Assembly (NCBI RefSeq): GCF_001051235.1
Contig: NZ_CBTJ020000001.1
Location: forward strand, 186,001 to 250,000
Direction of reading: 5' to 3'
From: Candidatus Competibacter denitrificans Run_A_D11
GTDB taxonomy: Bacteria > Pseudomonadota > Gammaproteobacteria > Competibacterales > Competibacteraceae
DNA length: 64,000 nt
Shown here: positions 10,577 to 19,855 of the stretch, piece by piece
Numbering within the stretch: position 1 is the stretch's first letter
Layout: each line of letters begins with the position of its first letter
The notes under the pieces: model-generated
Told to the model about the DNA's origin: nothing
What the model saw: the letters and a program-made list of their open reading frames with translations, nothing else
The model's database searches: none
Program-made: the position numbers and the translations under genes

Positions 10577-11344
10577 TCAGGTCAGATTAGCCGAACGCCA
10601 CCAGTTATTATGCTCGCGACGTAGGACATCGTGCGTGGGTATCGGATAGAAGGCCAGCTCCGGCCCATTACCCATATAAACTCCGCTCTTGATCATACGG
10701 TAGGGGAATTCAAGCGAATGCACCCGATGCACCAGCTTGCTTTGCTTGCCGGTTGGATCGACTTCGAGCAAGGCCTCGCGCAAATGATGCATGAAGGAGT
10801 ACGGCAGATCGCCCACTGCGCCGTTGGCCGGATCGGTCGCCAACGCTCCCAATCCCAGCTCGACGAAGCACAAACCGGGGAAACGAATGAATTTGGCCGG
10901 TTGGCTGGTCACCCCTTCGTAGTAGCTGCGTGCATCCTGCGCGCTAACGACCAGACTATTGACCGGAGCAAGATCCTGATACATATGCAGGCCCTTCTCC
11001 TTGGGCGGAAATGCATCGCTGCGGCTGAGTCCCAGGGTTTGACCATAGGCGGTGCTCAGATACAGCTTTTGTAGCGCGCTGATCGGAATGTGCTCCAAGA
11101 CCCGATACACCGCGATATAAACCGAATTTTTGGGCGTTCCATCAGGGTGCGCAACACAGCGTTTCAGACCCTCATCAATGTTAAAAAACTCGTGCCGGAA
11201 ATTGGGGTCGATTTCAAAAAAGATGGCTTGCCCCTTGGATTTGTATTTATGGCCGGTTGAATAGTATTGGCCGAACTGTTCCGGGGACAACATCGAAGCG
11301 ATCAACGCCTCGGGAATCAACGAGAAGTAAAGATGAACTGTCAT
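10577..11344 (-). CDS. Conserved-looking protein of unknown function (255 aa)
   Basis: I do not recognise this protein. It has 255 residues with no signal peptide, no membrane segment and no metal-binding cysteine pairs. Composition is that of a folded globular protein, rich in aromatic residues (YYSTGHKY, FYPIPTHDV, NNWWRS at the C-terminus). Codon use and G+C match the neighbours, and the gene has its own terminator and ATG, so it is probably real and native. The neighbours (lipoprotein and DUF255 protein) give no functional hint. Confidence 0.8.
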   Translation of the reverse strand: MTVHLYFSLIPEALIASMLSPEQFGQYYSTGHKYKSKGQAIFFEIDPNFRHEFFNIDEGLKRCVAHPDGTPKNSVYIAVYRVLEHIPISALQKLYLSTAYGQTLGLSRSDAFPPKEKGLHMYQDLAPVNSLVVSAQDARSYYEGVTSQPAKFIRFPGLCFVELGLGALATDPANGAVGDLPYSFMHHLREALLEVDPTGKQSKLVHRVHSLEFPYRMIKSGVYMGNGPELAFYPIPTHDVLRREHNNWWRSANLT

Positions 11345-11512
11345 GGTTATGGACTCTCTCCAAGATGGGATCAGCTAACAGCGCCTCTACCGGAAAAAAA
11401 GAGCGAGCTTTCCGGGAAAGCGATAAGGTTCGTGGTCGCGCACGAAATAAATAATCTATCCCCTCTCATTATATGGGAGGTACAACGCGGCGCCTACGGT
11501 TCTGCGTATTTC

Positions 11513-13609
11513 CTAGTCAAGATCCCCCATTTCTAAAGGCACCAAGTGCTCCACCAGCTCATCGAATGCGGTGATAGGGGGCAGGCACTCCATTTTGCCA
11601 CAGAGATAGGCGGTAACCGGCGCATCACCGGCCCGCCGCTCAGCCAGCAACCCCGGAGGAAGCGTGGCATCGCTGGGAATAGCCAGAGTCAATCGACGCG
11701 GTGCATAAGGTCGGATACAACGCGCCCGCCATTCCGCCAGCGCAGGCCCACGACCGCGTAACACGATGATTTGTACCGGCGTCAGATAATCTTCCAAGCC
11801 AGTGAGCAGCGCATTGCAGGCGGCAGGCATTTGCCCAAGTGTCGGCCAAGCCCAGCGTAACGCCCGCTCAGCGGCATCCAAATAAGCCGTGCGTCCGGTC
11901 AAGTGTCCAAGCTTCAACAAGCTTTGCACCGCAATCCCATTGCTGGCCGGGAGGGCATCATCGTGCGCCGCCTTGGGCCGCTGGATCAGGCGCTCGTGAT
12001 CATCGGCAGTGAAATAAAAACCGCCCGCCACCTGATCTTCAAACTGTTCCAGTAAAACATCGGCCAAAGCCAGCGCAAAATCGAGATCGCCCTGCCGCCA
12101 ACGGCACTGTAATAAATCCAGGATACCCGCGATAAGAAATGCGTAATCATCCAGATAGGCGCTGAGCCGACTCTGCTGGTCCTTGTGGACCGCCAGCAAA
12201 CGGCCGTCACGCCACAAGTGAGCATGGATAAAATCCAACGCGCGTTCCGCCGAAGCGGCAAAATCGGCTCGCCCTAAATGGCGGCTGGCTATAGCCATTC
12301 CCTGAATCATCAGGCCATTCCAGGCCGTCAAAATTTTCTCGTCGCGGCCTGGGCAAATACGCTGTGATCGGGCCGCCAGCATTTTTTGCCGAGCGCCAGC
12401 CAACCGCTCCATCCGCAAGACTGCCGGTGTATCGGCTGGGAAGGACGGCTCCAGGCTCTCGGCGGGCACGCGCAAATGCCAAGCGTGCTGCTCGAAATTG
12501 GCGGGTTGGTCGAGTCCGTAATAGTGGGCGGCGACTGCATACTCCTCTTCTGCCAATAGCGCTTGAAGCTGTGGCGGCGTCCACAGATAGAACTTGCCTT
12601 CTTCTCCTTCCGAGTCGGCATCGAGCGTGGCGTAATAACCGCCCTCTGGCGCCTGCATGTCCCGCATGACCCACTCGCCGGTCGCCTCGGCCACAACGCG
12701 GAATAACGGATCACCGCTGGCACGCCAAGCCTGCGCATACAACGCCAACAGCGGACCATTGTCGTAGAGCATTTTCTCAAAGTGCGGGATTTGCCACTGT
12801 GCATCCACCGAATAGCGGTAAAAGCCACCCCCAAGCTGATCGTAGACTCCGCCATAGGCCATCTTGCGTAGAGTTGTCACCGCAGCCACTTCGCACTGGC
12901 GACCCACGGCGCCGCACTCGATACCTGCCGCCCAATGGCGCAGCAAACGCTCCAGATGAGTTGGATGCGGAAATTTCGGCGCACCGCCAAACCCACCGTT
13001 GACCGCATCGAAACTGCGTAGTAATTGATCCCGTGCCATCTTCAAGGGCGCATCGTGCAAAACGGCCTGGCTATCCGCAGAAACTGTCGCTTCAAAATTC
13101 AGGGCTGCCAGCAAGGCGTGATTTTGGTCGCGTAACGCTTCCCGATGCTGTTGATAATATTCACTAACCCGCTGCAAGACGTGGGTGAATGCGGGCATTC
13201 CATAACGCGGCTCTTTCGGGAAATAAGTGCCGCCGACAAAAGGCATTTGATCGTCGTGCATCAAAAACATCGTCAATGGCCACCCACCAGCGCGGCGGTT
13301 CATCAACTGAAAAGCCGTTTGATAAATCTTGTCGAGATCAGGCCGTTCCTCACGATCTACTTTAATATTGATGAACAGGTCGTTCATGACCTGGGCCGTG
13401 GCTTCATCCTCGAAGGATTCGTGGGCCATGACGTGGCACCAGTGACACGCCGAATAACCGATGGATAACAGGATCGGCTTTTCCTCGCGCCGCGCCTGCG
13501 CTAAAGCTTCCAAACCCCACGGTTGCCAAGCGACTGGATTATGGGCGTGCTGGCGCAGATACGGACTCGTTTCTTCCAGCAAACGGTTGGTATAACGAGG
13601 TTCGGCCAT
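11513..13609 (-). CDS. Thioredoxin-domain protein of the YyaL/DUF255 family
   Basis: A 698-residue cytoplasmic protein related to B. subtilis YyaL and human SPATA20. Residues 1-160 form the DUF255 thioredoxin-like domain, with the CxxC-like site [18 protein letters not shown] near residue 52 and [18 protein letters not shown]. The rest resembles an (alpha/alpha)6 barrel as in N-acylglucosamine 2-epimerases, with [19 protein letters not shown] and [12 protein letters not shown]. Length and motif order fit the family. The enzymatic role is not established; a redox or sugar-related function is suggested only by the two folds. Confidence 0.93.
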   Translation of the reverse strand: MAEPRYTNRLLEETSPYLRQHAHNPVAWQPWGLEALAQARREEKPILLSIGYSACHWCHVMAHESFEDEATAQVMNDLFINIKVDREERPDLDKIYQTAFQLMNRRAGGWPLTMFLMHDDQMPFVGGTYFPKEPRYGMPAFTHVLQRVSEYYQQHREALRDQNHALLAALNFEATVSADSQAVLHDAPLKMARDQLLRSFDAVNGGFGGAPKFPHPTHLERLLRHWAAGIECGAVGRQCEVAAVTTLRKMAYGGVYDQLGGGFYRYSVDAQWQIPHFEKMLYDNGPLLALYAQAWRASGDPLFRVVAEATGEWVMRDMQAPEGGYYATLDADSEGEEGKFYLWTPPQLQALLAEEEYAVAAHYYGLDQPANFEQHAWHLRVPAESLEPSFPADTPAVLRMERLAGARQKMLAARSQRICPGRDEKILTAWNGLMIQGMAIASRHLGRADFAASAERALDFIHAHLWRDGRLLAVHKDQQSRLSAYLDDYAFLIAGILDLLQCRWRQGDLDFALALADVLLEQFEDQVAGGFYFTADDHERLIQRPKAAHDDALPASNGIAVQSLLKLGHLTGRTAYLDAAERALRWAWPTLGQMPAACNALLTGLEDYLTPVQIIVLRGRGPALAEWRARCIRPYAPRRLTLAIPSDATLPPGLLAERRAGDAPVTAYLCGKMECLPPITAFDELVEHLVPLEMGDLD

Positions 13610-13726
13610 GACGATACTCCACTAACACGGGAATCAAAGAGACTCATACAACGATTTCCCCGATAATACAAATGGAGCCGACACCGTATTGGGCGGTTTG
13701 GGCTATCAGCGCGAGGCATCTCAAGT

Positions 13727-14209
13727 ATGGGCATTGAAATCGAACACAAGTTTTTGCTGCACGACGACCGCTGGCGCCAACAGGTCGAACGCTCGGTACC
13801 GATGCGGCAGGGCTATCTGATGAGCGACCCGCGCTGTTCGGTGCGAGTGCGGGTGGCGGATGGGCAAGGTTTTCTGAATATCAAAAGCGGCACGTTAGGA
13901 ATTCAGCGCAGCGAATATGAATACTCGATTCCATTGGCCGAAGCCGAAGAACTGCTCGATACCTTATGCGAAAAACCCCTACTGGAAAAAACCCGCCATT
14001 TCGTTCGGCATCACGGTCACCGGTGGGAAATCGATGAATTCACCGGCGATAATTCCGGCCTAGTCGTGGCCGAGCTAGAATTGAAGCATCCCGATGACGC
14101 CTTTGTCCGGCCGGATTGGTTGGGAGAGGAGGTCTCGCACGATATTCGCTATTACAACTCGCAACTGGCCCGGCACCCTTACAGCACCTGGTCATGTCCG
14201 AACGATTAA
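13727..14209 (+). CDS. CYTH domain protein
   Basis: A 160-residue single-domain CYTH (adenylate cyclase CyaB / thiamine triphosphatase) protein. The defining ExExK motif is at the N-terminus (MGIEIEHKFLL), and conserved charged strands follow (SVRVRVADG, KTRHFVRHHGHRWEIDEF, VVAELELKHPDD). Members hydrolyse inorganic triphosphate or thiamine triphosphate in a metal-dependent tunnel; the substrate here cannot be told. It is divergent from the DUF255 gene and its 3' end overlaps the following YkuD gene by 16 bases. Confidence 0.92.
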   Translation: MGIEIEHKFLLHDDRWRQQVERSVPMRQGYLMSDPRCSVRVRVADGQGFLNIKSGTLGIQRSEYEYSIPLAEAEELLDTLCEKPLLEKTRHFVRHHGHRWEIDEFTGDNSGLVVAELELKHPDDAFVRPDWLGEEVSHDIRYYNSQLARHPYSTWSCPND

Positions 14210-14727
14210 TTCACATCAGTATCCCGCAACAATGCCTGACGTTGTGCGTGGGAGCGCAAGCGGTGGCGAGTTATCCCATTTCAACCGGCCGCAATGGCGC
14301 TGGTGAACAGCGTGGCAGCGGTTGTACCCCGCGCGGTTGGCACCGGATTCGGATCAAAATTGGCGACGGGCTACCGCTTAACACGGTGTTCGTTGGCCGA
14401 CGCCCGACCGGCGAAATCTACAGCGCACGCCTCGCGGCGGATCAACCAGAAAGAGATTGGATTCTGACGCGCATCTTATGGTTGACTGGGTTAGAGGTAG
14501 GCCGTAACCGGGGCAGCGAGTGCGACACCTTACGGCGCTTCATCTACATTCACGGCTGCCCAGATCATGCCCCCATGGGTATTCCGCTCTCCCATGGCTG
14601 TATTCGAATGACAAACCGGGAACTGGTCGCTTTGTTCGAGCAAGTCGCCGCCGGTGACCGGGTGTTGATCACCGATCAGGATCAATGCTCTCCCAGCTTG
14701 GCTTGCAAGGCTTCGATCACGACGTGA
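14194..14727 (+). CDS. L,D-transpeptidase (YkuD) family protein
   Basis: A 177-residue YkuD-domain protein. The catalytic signature is complete: HGCPDHAPMGIPLSHGCIRM near residue 130, with the nucleophile Cys in SHGCIRM. YkuD enzymes make 3-3 cross-links in peptidoglycan or attach proteins to it. The ATG at 14194 is used because it starts right before the first strand (SERLIHISIPQQ); an in-frame GTG or ATG upstream would lie inside the CYTH gene. No signal peptide is visible, unusual for a periplasmic enzyme but seen in this subgroup. The 3' end overlaps the convergent STAS gene by 46 bases. Confidence 0.9.
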   Translation: MSERLIHISIPQQCLTLCVGAQAVASYPISTGRNGAGEQRGSGCTPRGWHRIRIKIGDGLPLNTVFVGRRPTGEIYSARLAADQPERDWILTRILWLTGLEVGRNRGSECDTLRRFIYIHGCPDHAPMGIPLSHGCIRMTNRELVALFEQVAAGDRVLITDQDQCSPSLACKASITT

Positions 14728-15182
14728 AAGGCTTCCTGATTGCGGGGATTGAGTTCGCTGAGCGTACAGTGCGCCTCATAAACGATCCGGGTCAGATCAC
14801 CCTTGCAAGGCTCATCCGTCGCCAATTGCTGCAAAGTTTCCGAGATCGTCTCCCCCGTGTCGCGCACATCAAAAATCTCGTAAAATCCCATGTTTTCCAG
14901 CACTTGATTAACATCAGGGTGCGTGGATAACAGAGTGGTCTTACGGTCGAAGCGCCCGTGGCTGAAATTGGCGATCTTGGCCAACAAGCCAAGACTGGTG
15001 CTGTCGATTGAGTACGTTTGGGTCATATCGACCACGATATCCGCATAATCGACACGGGCGAATAGACCGTCGAGAAAATCGCTCAACGCGCAACCCATGG
15101 TATAGCGGATATCACCGACCAGCTTGAGGATATAGGTATCCCCTTGCTTGACATAAAAAGCAGAACCTTCTTCCATAGTCAC
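14682..15182 (-). CDS. STAS-domain anti-sigma factor antagonist, HsbA-like
   Basis: A 166-residue protein. Residues 8-110 form a STAS domain with DIVVDMTQTYSIDSTSLGLL; the serine in that segment is the likely phosphorylation site of SpoIIAA/HsbA-type antagonists. A helical extension of about 55 residues follows. The start overlaps the stop of the upstream response regulator-phosphatase gene (4 bases), so the two form a partner-switching pair, as hsbR-hsbA do in Pseudomonas. The phosphatase would dephosphorylate this protein. The target sigma or anti-sigma factor is not in the window. Confidence 0.88.
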   Translation of the reverse strand: MTMEEGSAFYVKQGDTYILKLVGDIRYTMGCALSDFLDGLFARVDYADIVVDMTQTYSIDSTSLGLLAKIANFSHGRFDRKTTLLSTHPDVNQVLENMGFYEIFDVRDTGETISETLQQLATDEPCKGDLTRIVYEAHCTLSELNPRNQEAFHVVIEALQAKLGEH

Positions 15183-16360
15183 GCTGCCCTCTCAACCAGC
15201 AGCAGAGTCACATCATCCGGCAACGGGCCAACCTGATCCAGCCCAAGGGCTTGGATTAAACTCGCAAGCCCCAGATCGACGTTTTGAACCGTTTCGAGCA
15301 AAAAGGCCTGTTTCTCGCGCAAGTTGACTTGCGGCAAGGTTTCCAGAATCCCATCCGAGAGGAGCACCAGGGAAAACATCGGCGGCAGCTGGATTGACTC
15401 GGTTTGGTAGCTGGCAAAATCGAACAAACCGATAGGCAAGCTTTTCTTGCCGAGAAAGGAGGCTTTTTCGCCGTCGAATAAGATCGGAAAGGGAAACTGG
15501 CCCCCGCTGCTGTAGCGCAACCGGTTGGTACCCCACTCAATGACGCCATAAAAGATGGTCAAATATTTGTCCATATGGCAACTGAAAATTTCCCGGTTCA
15601 ACCGGCCGAGCGTTTCGGCGGGATTTAGGATACCCCGATCTCGGTTCTGCCGGTGCAATTCCCGGTAGCGGCCGATATAACTCTTGAGCATCACCGTGAC
15701 AAAGGCCGAGGACACCCCGTGCCCGGAAACATCGGCGATGTAAAACCCCAAATGTTCGCCATCGATGGCAAAGTAATCGACGAAATCTCCGCTCAGATAC
15801 TGCGATGTTAGCAGATGCCGATTAAACCGATAGCTTCGGTAAACTTTATCGTTTTCCGGCAGCAGTTGGAACTGGATACGCCGCGCGGCCGATTCATCTT
15901 CCTGCAACCGCCGCAATGTTTGTCGCAGTTGTTCATTGATCGCCTCTAAATGTTCCCGATGCTCACGGTTTTCACGCCGCAACCGTGCTCGCTCCAAGGC
16001 CCGCCGGACGGCATGTTCCAGGATCGCCATATCCTCAATCGGCTTGGTGACGTAATCCCAGGCACCGAGCTTGAGCGCTTGGATCGCATCATTCATACCG
16101 CCTAGCCCAGACACCACTAGCACCGGTAACTCTGGATAATCGCGGGTGATCTGCTCTAAAACATTCAAGCCGTCCATGTCTGGCATACGCAAATCGCACA
16201 TCACTAAGTCAGGCTGCTCCCAGCTAATCAGATCAAGACCTAACGCGCCGTTGTCTGCCTGGAGTACGCTAAACCCGCTGTCCTCCAAAAAACTGGCGAG
16301 CACCTCAAGAACCAACTGTTCGTCGTCGATGATTAGGATACGCGCCGGGTTTTCACTCAT
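15179..16360 (-). CDS. Response regulator with PP2C/SpoIIE phosphatase output domain (HsbR/RsbU-like)
   Basis: A 393-residue signalling protein. The receiver domain spans residues 5-125, with phosphoacceptor Asp in LVMCDLRMPDMDG and the conserved Lys in DYVTKP. A coiled-coil linker of Arg/Glu/Leu-rich sequence (residues 130-180) leads to a PP2C-type serine phosphatase domain with GDFVDYFAIDGEHLGFYIADVSGHG and VLLSDGILE. The ATG at 16360 starts directly before the receiver domain (MSENPARILIIDDE), and longer in-frame starts add nothing recognisable. It is coupled to the downstream STAS gene, its probable substrate. Confidence 0.93.
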   Translation of the reverse strand: MSENPARILIIDDEQLVLEVLASFLEDSGFSVLQADNGALGLDLISWEQPDLVMCDLRMPDMDGLNVLEQITRDYPELPVLVVSGLGGMNDAIQALKLGAWDYVTKPIEDMAILEHAVRRALERARLRRENREHREHLEAINEQLRQTLRRLQEDESAARRIQFQLLPENDKVYRSYRFNRHLLTSQYLSGDFVDYFAIDGEHLGFYIADVSGHGVSSAFVTVMLKSYIGRYRELHRQNRDRGILNPAETLGRLNREIFSCHMDKYLTIFYGVIEWGTNRLRYSSGGQFPFPILFDGEKASFLGKKSLPIGLFDFASYQTESIQLPPMFSLVLLSDGILETLPQVNLREKQAFLLETVQNVDLGLASLIQALGLDQVGPLPDDVTLLLVERAA

Positions 16361-16840
16361 GCTCGCTGCTCCGGTGAAGCCGCCAAGAAGGGAACCTCCT
16401 TCCAAACCCACAAAGGAATATGGCGCATAGAACGGAGTATGACCTTCCCCGAGTCTTCTGCCAACCAACAGGCTTTCAGGTTTTGCCGTGCCATGCTCAC
16501 ATCATCGACGATCAATTGTTAGGCTGTCACGCAATAGCGTTGTGCCATGAGGACAGGCCTACAGATGCCAAAAGAGCTACCCTACCATGATTTACCGCTG
16601 ACTGAGAGCGATCCGCTGCAACGCCTAGTCACGATAAAGTAAGACAGCGCCAAACCCAAGCCTGTGCCAACATTGATTCCTGCGTCCATTTGCAGAAATA
16701 ACCCGGAATCCATGGGTAGGTTTTTCGCCGATACCTCATCGGTTGTCAATCACCCGCTTGACCATAACCACTGCTTATCGGCTCATTAGACGCTATCATT
16801 AAGGCCATTTTTAGCCGAAATCGACGTGGAGCGCGAATCT
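16361..16840. other. 480-bp stretch without a supported gene
   Basis: This is the divergent gap between the response regulator-phosphatase and nagZ. I see no open frame with family character, no convincing sigma70 hexamer pair and no strong hairpin. Promoters for both flanking genes must lie here. The sequence is poorer in G+C than the genes around it. Confidence 0.5.
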
Positions 16841-17887
16841 ATGGGTCTGGGGCCGGTGATGTTAGGGCTGGACGGCTGGGAATTGACCGCCGAAGAAAAT
16901 AACCTCTTGCGCCATCCGTTGGTGGGGGGGGTTATTCTGTTCAGCCGCAATTATCATTCCCCAGAACAGATCGCGGCGCTGACAACCGCGATTCACGCCC
17001 TGCGCCAACCTCGGTTGCTGGTCGCTGTAGATCACGAAGGCGGTCGCGTGCAGCGGTTTCGCGACGGGTTCACCCGGCTGCCAGCCGTGCGCTGCCTGGG
17101 TCAGCTTTACGACCAGGATCGGCTGCGCGCCAAACAGCTTGCACGAGTCACCGGCTGGCTGATGGCGGCGGAACTGCGAGCGGTCGGCGTTGATTTCAGC
17201 TTTGCACCGGTCTTGGATTTAGACCACGGCGTTAGCGGAATTATCGGTGATCGCGCATTCCATCACGACCCGGAAGCGGTCGCCGATCTGGCGCACGCCT
17301 ACCTCAGCGGGATGCAAAAAGCCGGCATGGAGGGCGTGGGTAAGCATTTTCCCGGCCATGGCGGTATCGCCGCCGATTCCCACCTAGAACTACCAGTCGA
17401 TGAGCGCAGTTACCAGGATCTCGCTGCGGGTGATCTGCTGGCCTTCGAGCGAATGATCCACTACGGGTTGGCGGCGTTGATGCCGGCCCATGTGGTGTAT
17501 CCACGCATTGATCAGCGGCCGGCCGGGTTCTCGGCCCGCTGGCTAAAGGATATTCTCCGTCACCAACTGGAATTCCAAGGGGTGATTTTCAGCGATGATC
17601 TGGATATGGCCGGCGCCACCGAGGCCGGGACACCACCAGAACGGGCGCGAGCGGCCCTGGCGGCCGGCTGCGACATGGTGTTAGCTTGCAACGACCGACG
17701 CGCGGCCGTCGCGATTCTCGACCATCTAGGCCACACCGTCGATCCGGTCAGCCAGTTACGCTTGATTCGCTTGCATGGTCGTGGTCGGATCATTTCCGAG
17801 CGCTTGCGCAATGGACCGCTTTGGCAACGCGCGGCGCGGCTGGTGCGCGATTACGAAACTGCCCCTCTGCTAGAGATGGATATTTAA
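16841..17887 (+). CDS. nagZ: Beta-N-acetylhexosaminidase NagZ
   Basis: Cytoplasmic glycoside hydrolase family 3 enzyme of peptidoglycan recycling; removes GlcNAc from 1,6-anhydro-MurNAc peptides. About 348 residues. Diagnostic segments are [19 protein letters not shown], the GH3 signature [17 protein letters not shown] with the catalytic His-containing loop, and the nucleophile region [11 protein letters not shown]. The ATG at 16841 is preferred over a GTG at 16826 because GGAG at 16826-16829 then serves as the ribosome binding site. The gene precedes hpt and the methylthioinosine phosphorylase, an arrangement common in gammaproteobacteria. Confidence 0.96.
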   Translation: MGLGPVMLGLDGWELTAEENNLLRHPLVGGVILFSRNYHSPEQIAALTTAIHALRQPRLLVAVDHEGGRVQRFRDGFTRLPAVRCLGQLYDQDRLRAKQLARVTGWLMAAELRAVGVDFSFAPVLDLDHGVSGIIGDRAFHHDPEAVADLAHAYLSGMQKAGMEGVGKHFPGHGGIAADSHLELPVDERSYQDLAAGDLLAFERMIHYGLAALMPAHVVYPRIDQRPAGFSARWLKDILRHQLEFQGVIFSDDLDMAGATEAGTPPERARAALAAGCDMVLACNDRRAAVAILDHLGHTVDPVSQLRLIRLHGRGRIISERLRNGPLWQRAARLVRDYETAPLLEMDI

Positions 17888-17926
17888 GCGCCCAATCTAC
17901 TCAACCGATCATTTGCGGAATTCGGT

Positions 17927-18481
17927 ATGGCCGGTATAACCCCAGAGCAGGCGCTTGTCGCCCTGCAAGAAGCCGAACTGCTGTATTCATCGACCCAGAT
18001 CGGCAGCGCCTTGGATCGGATGGCGGCGCTGATCACCGCCGAATTGGCCAAGCGCGATCCATTGGTGCTGCTGGTGATGAACGGGGGTTTCGTGCTCGGC
18101 GCCCATCTGCTTGCGCGCTTGCATTTTCCGCTGCGCGTCGGCTACTTGCACGCCACTCGCTATCGAGGTCATACCCGTGGCGGTGAAATCACCTGGATCG
18201 CCCATCCACGACCGTCGGTCGCCGAGCAAGTCGTCCTGGTGGTGGATGATATTTTCGACGAGGGTGATACCTTGCAGTCGATCTTGGCCGAAATCCGCCA
18301 GGCAGGGGCGCACGCCGTCTACAGCGCCGTGCTCGTCAATAAACGGCATGATCGCAAACCCGCAGGTTTGATAGTCGATTTTGTCGGTCTGGAGGTTCCA
18401 GATCGCTATGTATTCGGCTACGGCATGGACTATCAAGAGTATTGGCGCAACTTGACGGCGATTTACGCCGCCCGCGAGTGA
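17927..18481 (+). CDS. hpt: Hypoxanthine-guanine phosphoribosyltransferase
   Basis: Purine salvage enzyme that joins hypoxanthine or guanine to PRPP. The 184-residue protein carries the PRPP-binding loop VVLVVDDIFDEGDTL near residue 103 and the purine-binding end FGYGMDYQEYWRNL. LLVMNGGFVLGAHLL near residue 46 is the usual first loop. It lies 39 bases after nagZ and 61 bases before the methylthioinosine phosphorylase, whose product is hypoxanthine, so the two steps form a salvage path. Confidence 0.93.
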   Translation: MAGITPEQALVALQEAELLYSSTQIGSALDRMAALITAELAKRDPLVLLVMNGGFVLGAHLLARLHFPLRVGYLHATRYRGHTRGGEITWIAHPRPSVAEQVVLVVDDIFDEGDTLQSILAEIRQAGAHAVYSAVLVNKRHDRKPAGLIVDFVGLEVPDRYVFGYGMDYQEYWRNLTAIYAARE

Positions 18482-18542
18482 TGGCAACCGCGTGCTTGGC
18501 CGCTAGACTCCCCTTTCATCCCTGTTCACGAGGATACCCGTC

Positions 18543-19295
18543 ATGACTCCGCTTCTTGCCATCATCGGCGGCACTGGCCTGACGGCGCTTGACCCTTTGC
18601 AAATCACTGGTAGCGAGCACCCATCCACCCCTTACGGCGAACCCTCCAGCCCGCTGATCCGAGGCCAATTGGGGGAGCGCAGCGTGGTGTTTCTGGCCCG
18701 CCACGGCCTCGATCACACGCTACCACCCCACAAGATCAACTATCGAGCGAATCTGTGGGCGCTGCACCAAACCGGCGTCCAACAGATCGTCGCTGTGGCG
18801 GCGGTCGGTGGTATCCGCGACGATATGGCGCCAGGCGTCTTGGCCTTCCCGGATCAGATTATCGATTATACCTATGGCCGAGCTTGCACGTTCTTCGAGG
18901 AAAATCTCAGCCAGGTCACCCATATCGATTTCACCGAACCGTACTGTCCCGACTTGAGAAACCGCCTCATCCTGGCTGCACGCCAGTTGCATTTAGGCGC
19001 CCGCGAATCGTGCACTTACGCAGCGATGCCGGGTCCACGGCTGGAAACGGCTGCCGAAATTCGTAAACTGGCACGGGATGGTTGCGATATCGTCGGCATG
19101 ACCGGTATGCCGGAAGCCGCCCTGGCCCGCGAACTCGGTTTGCGCTACGCGACCTGCGCGGTGGTCGCCAATTGGGCAGCCGGCAAGGTAGCCGGCCAAA
19201 TCACCATGGCCGAAATCGAACAGAATCTCCAGCACAGCATGGCGCGGGTGAAAAACCTGCTGATCCAGCTAATTGCCCTGCTGGACCCGCCTTGA
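18543..19295 (+). CDS. S-methyl-5'-thioinosine phosphorylase (MTAP/PNP family)
   Basis: A 250-residue phosphorylase of the PNP/MTAP class 2 family. The phosphate loop is IIGGTGLTAL, followed by ARHGLDHTLPPHKINYRANL, TYAAMPGPRLETAAEI and the ligand loop CDIVGMTGMPEAALAREL. The asparagine-to-other change in the usual substrate-binding MTxxxE loop and the nagZ-hpt context point to the methylthioinosine enzyme of pseudomonads, which yields hypoxanthine, instead of methylthioadenosine phosphorylase; this specificity is inferred. It converges with tsaC with only 2 bases between them. Confidence 0.88.
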   Translation: MTPLLAIIGGTGLTALDPLQITGSEHPSTPYGEPSSPLIRGQLGERSVVFLARHGLDHTLPPHKINYRANLWALHQTGVQQIVAVAAVGGIRDDMAPGVLAFPDQIIDYTYGRACTFFEENLSQVTHIDFTEPYCPDLRNRLILAARQLHLGARESCTYAAMPGPRLETAAEIRKLARDGCDIVGMTGMPEAALARELGLRYATCAVVANWAAGKVAGQITMAEIEQNLQHSMARVKNLLIQLIALLDPP

Positions 19296-19297
19296 TC

Positions 19298-19855
19298 TCA
19301 GGCACCACGTACCAGCCTTTCCGTTCTGAGTTCCCTGATCTCGGTTGGCTTCAAGGCACCCCCTACCGGGCCAACCAGCAGGTAGTCGATCCGTTGGCCC
19401 AACTGGCGGCGCACCGCCAGCGCGCTGCGAGCCGGTGGCCGACCGCTCAAATTGGCACTGGTAGAGACCAGCGGATGCCCGCAGGCACGACACAAGGCCG
19501 CAGCCAAGGGGTGGGCGGTGACACGGACAGCCAGCGTATCATGTTGGCCTCGCAACCAGCGCGGGGTCGTGGATCGAGCGGGGATCAACCAAGTACACGG
19601 CCCAGGCCAAGTCGTCGCCAGCCGCGCCTGGTCGGCCAACGTCAGCGGTTGCAGGAAGCAACTGAGCTGCTCGAACGAGGCTGCGATTAGAATCAGTCCC
19701 TTATGGATCGGCCGGCGTTTGAGCGCCAACAAGCGGTGTACCGCGCGTTCATCAAGCGGATCGCACCCCAAGCCGAACACCGCCTCGGTCGGATAGGCGA
19801 TGATACCGCCCGCTCGAACTGCCTCAGTAGCGGCGCGGACCCGCAGCCAATCCAT
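19298..19855 (-). CDS. tsaC: L-threonylcarbamoyladenylate synthase (TsaC/YrdC)
   Basis: Makes threonylcarbamoyl-AMP from threonine, bicarbonate and ATP for the t6A37 modification of tRNAs that read ANN codons. The 185-residue size equals E. coli TsaC. The motifs AYPTEAVFGLGCDPLDE and LKRRPIHKGLILIA form the nucleotide and substrate site, and HPLVSTSANLSG is the conserved C-terminal loop. The ATG at 19855 overlaps the topA stop (TGATG), giving coupling with topA. Confidence 0.96.
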   Translation of the reverse strand: MDWLRVRAATEAVRAGGIIAYPTEAVFGLGCDPLDERAVHRLLALKRRPIHKGLILIAASFEQLSCFLQPLTLADQARLATTWPGPCTWLIPARSTTPRWLRGQHDTLAVRVTAHPLAAALCRACGHPLVSTSANLSGRPPARSALAVRRQLGQRIDYLLVGPVGGALKPTEIRELRTERLVRGA

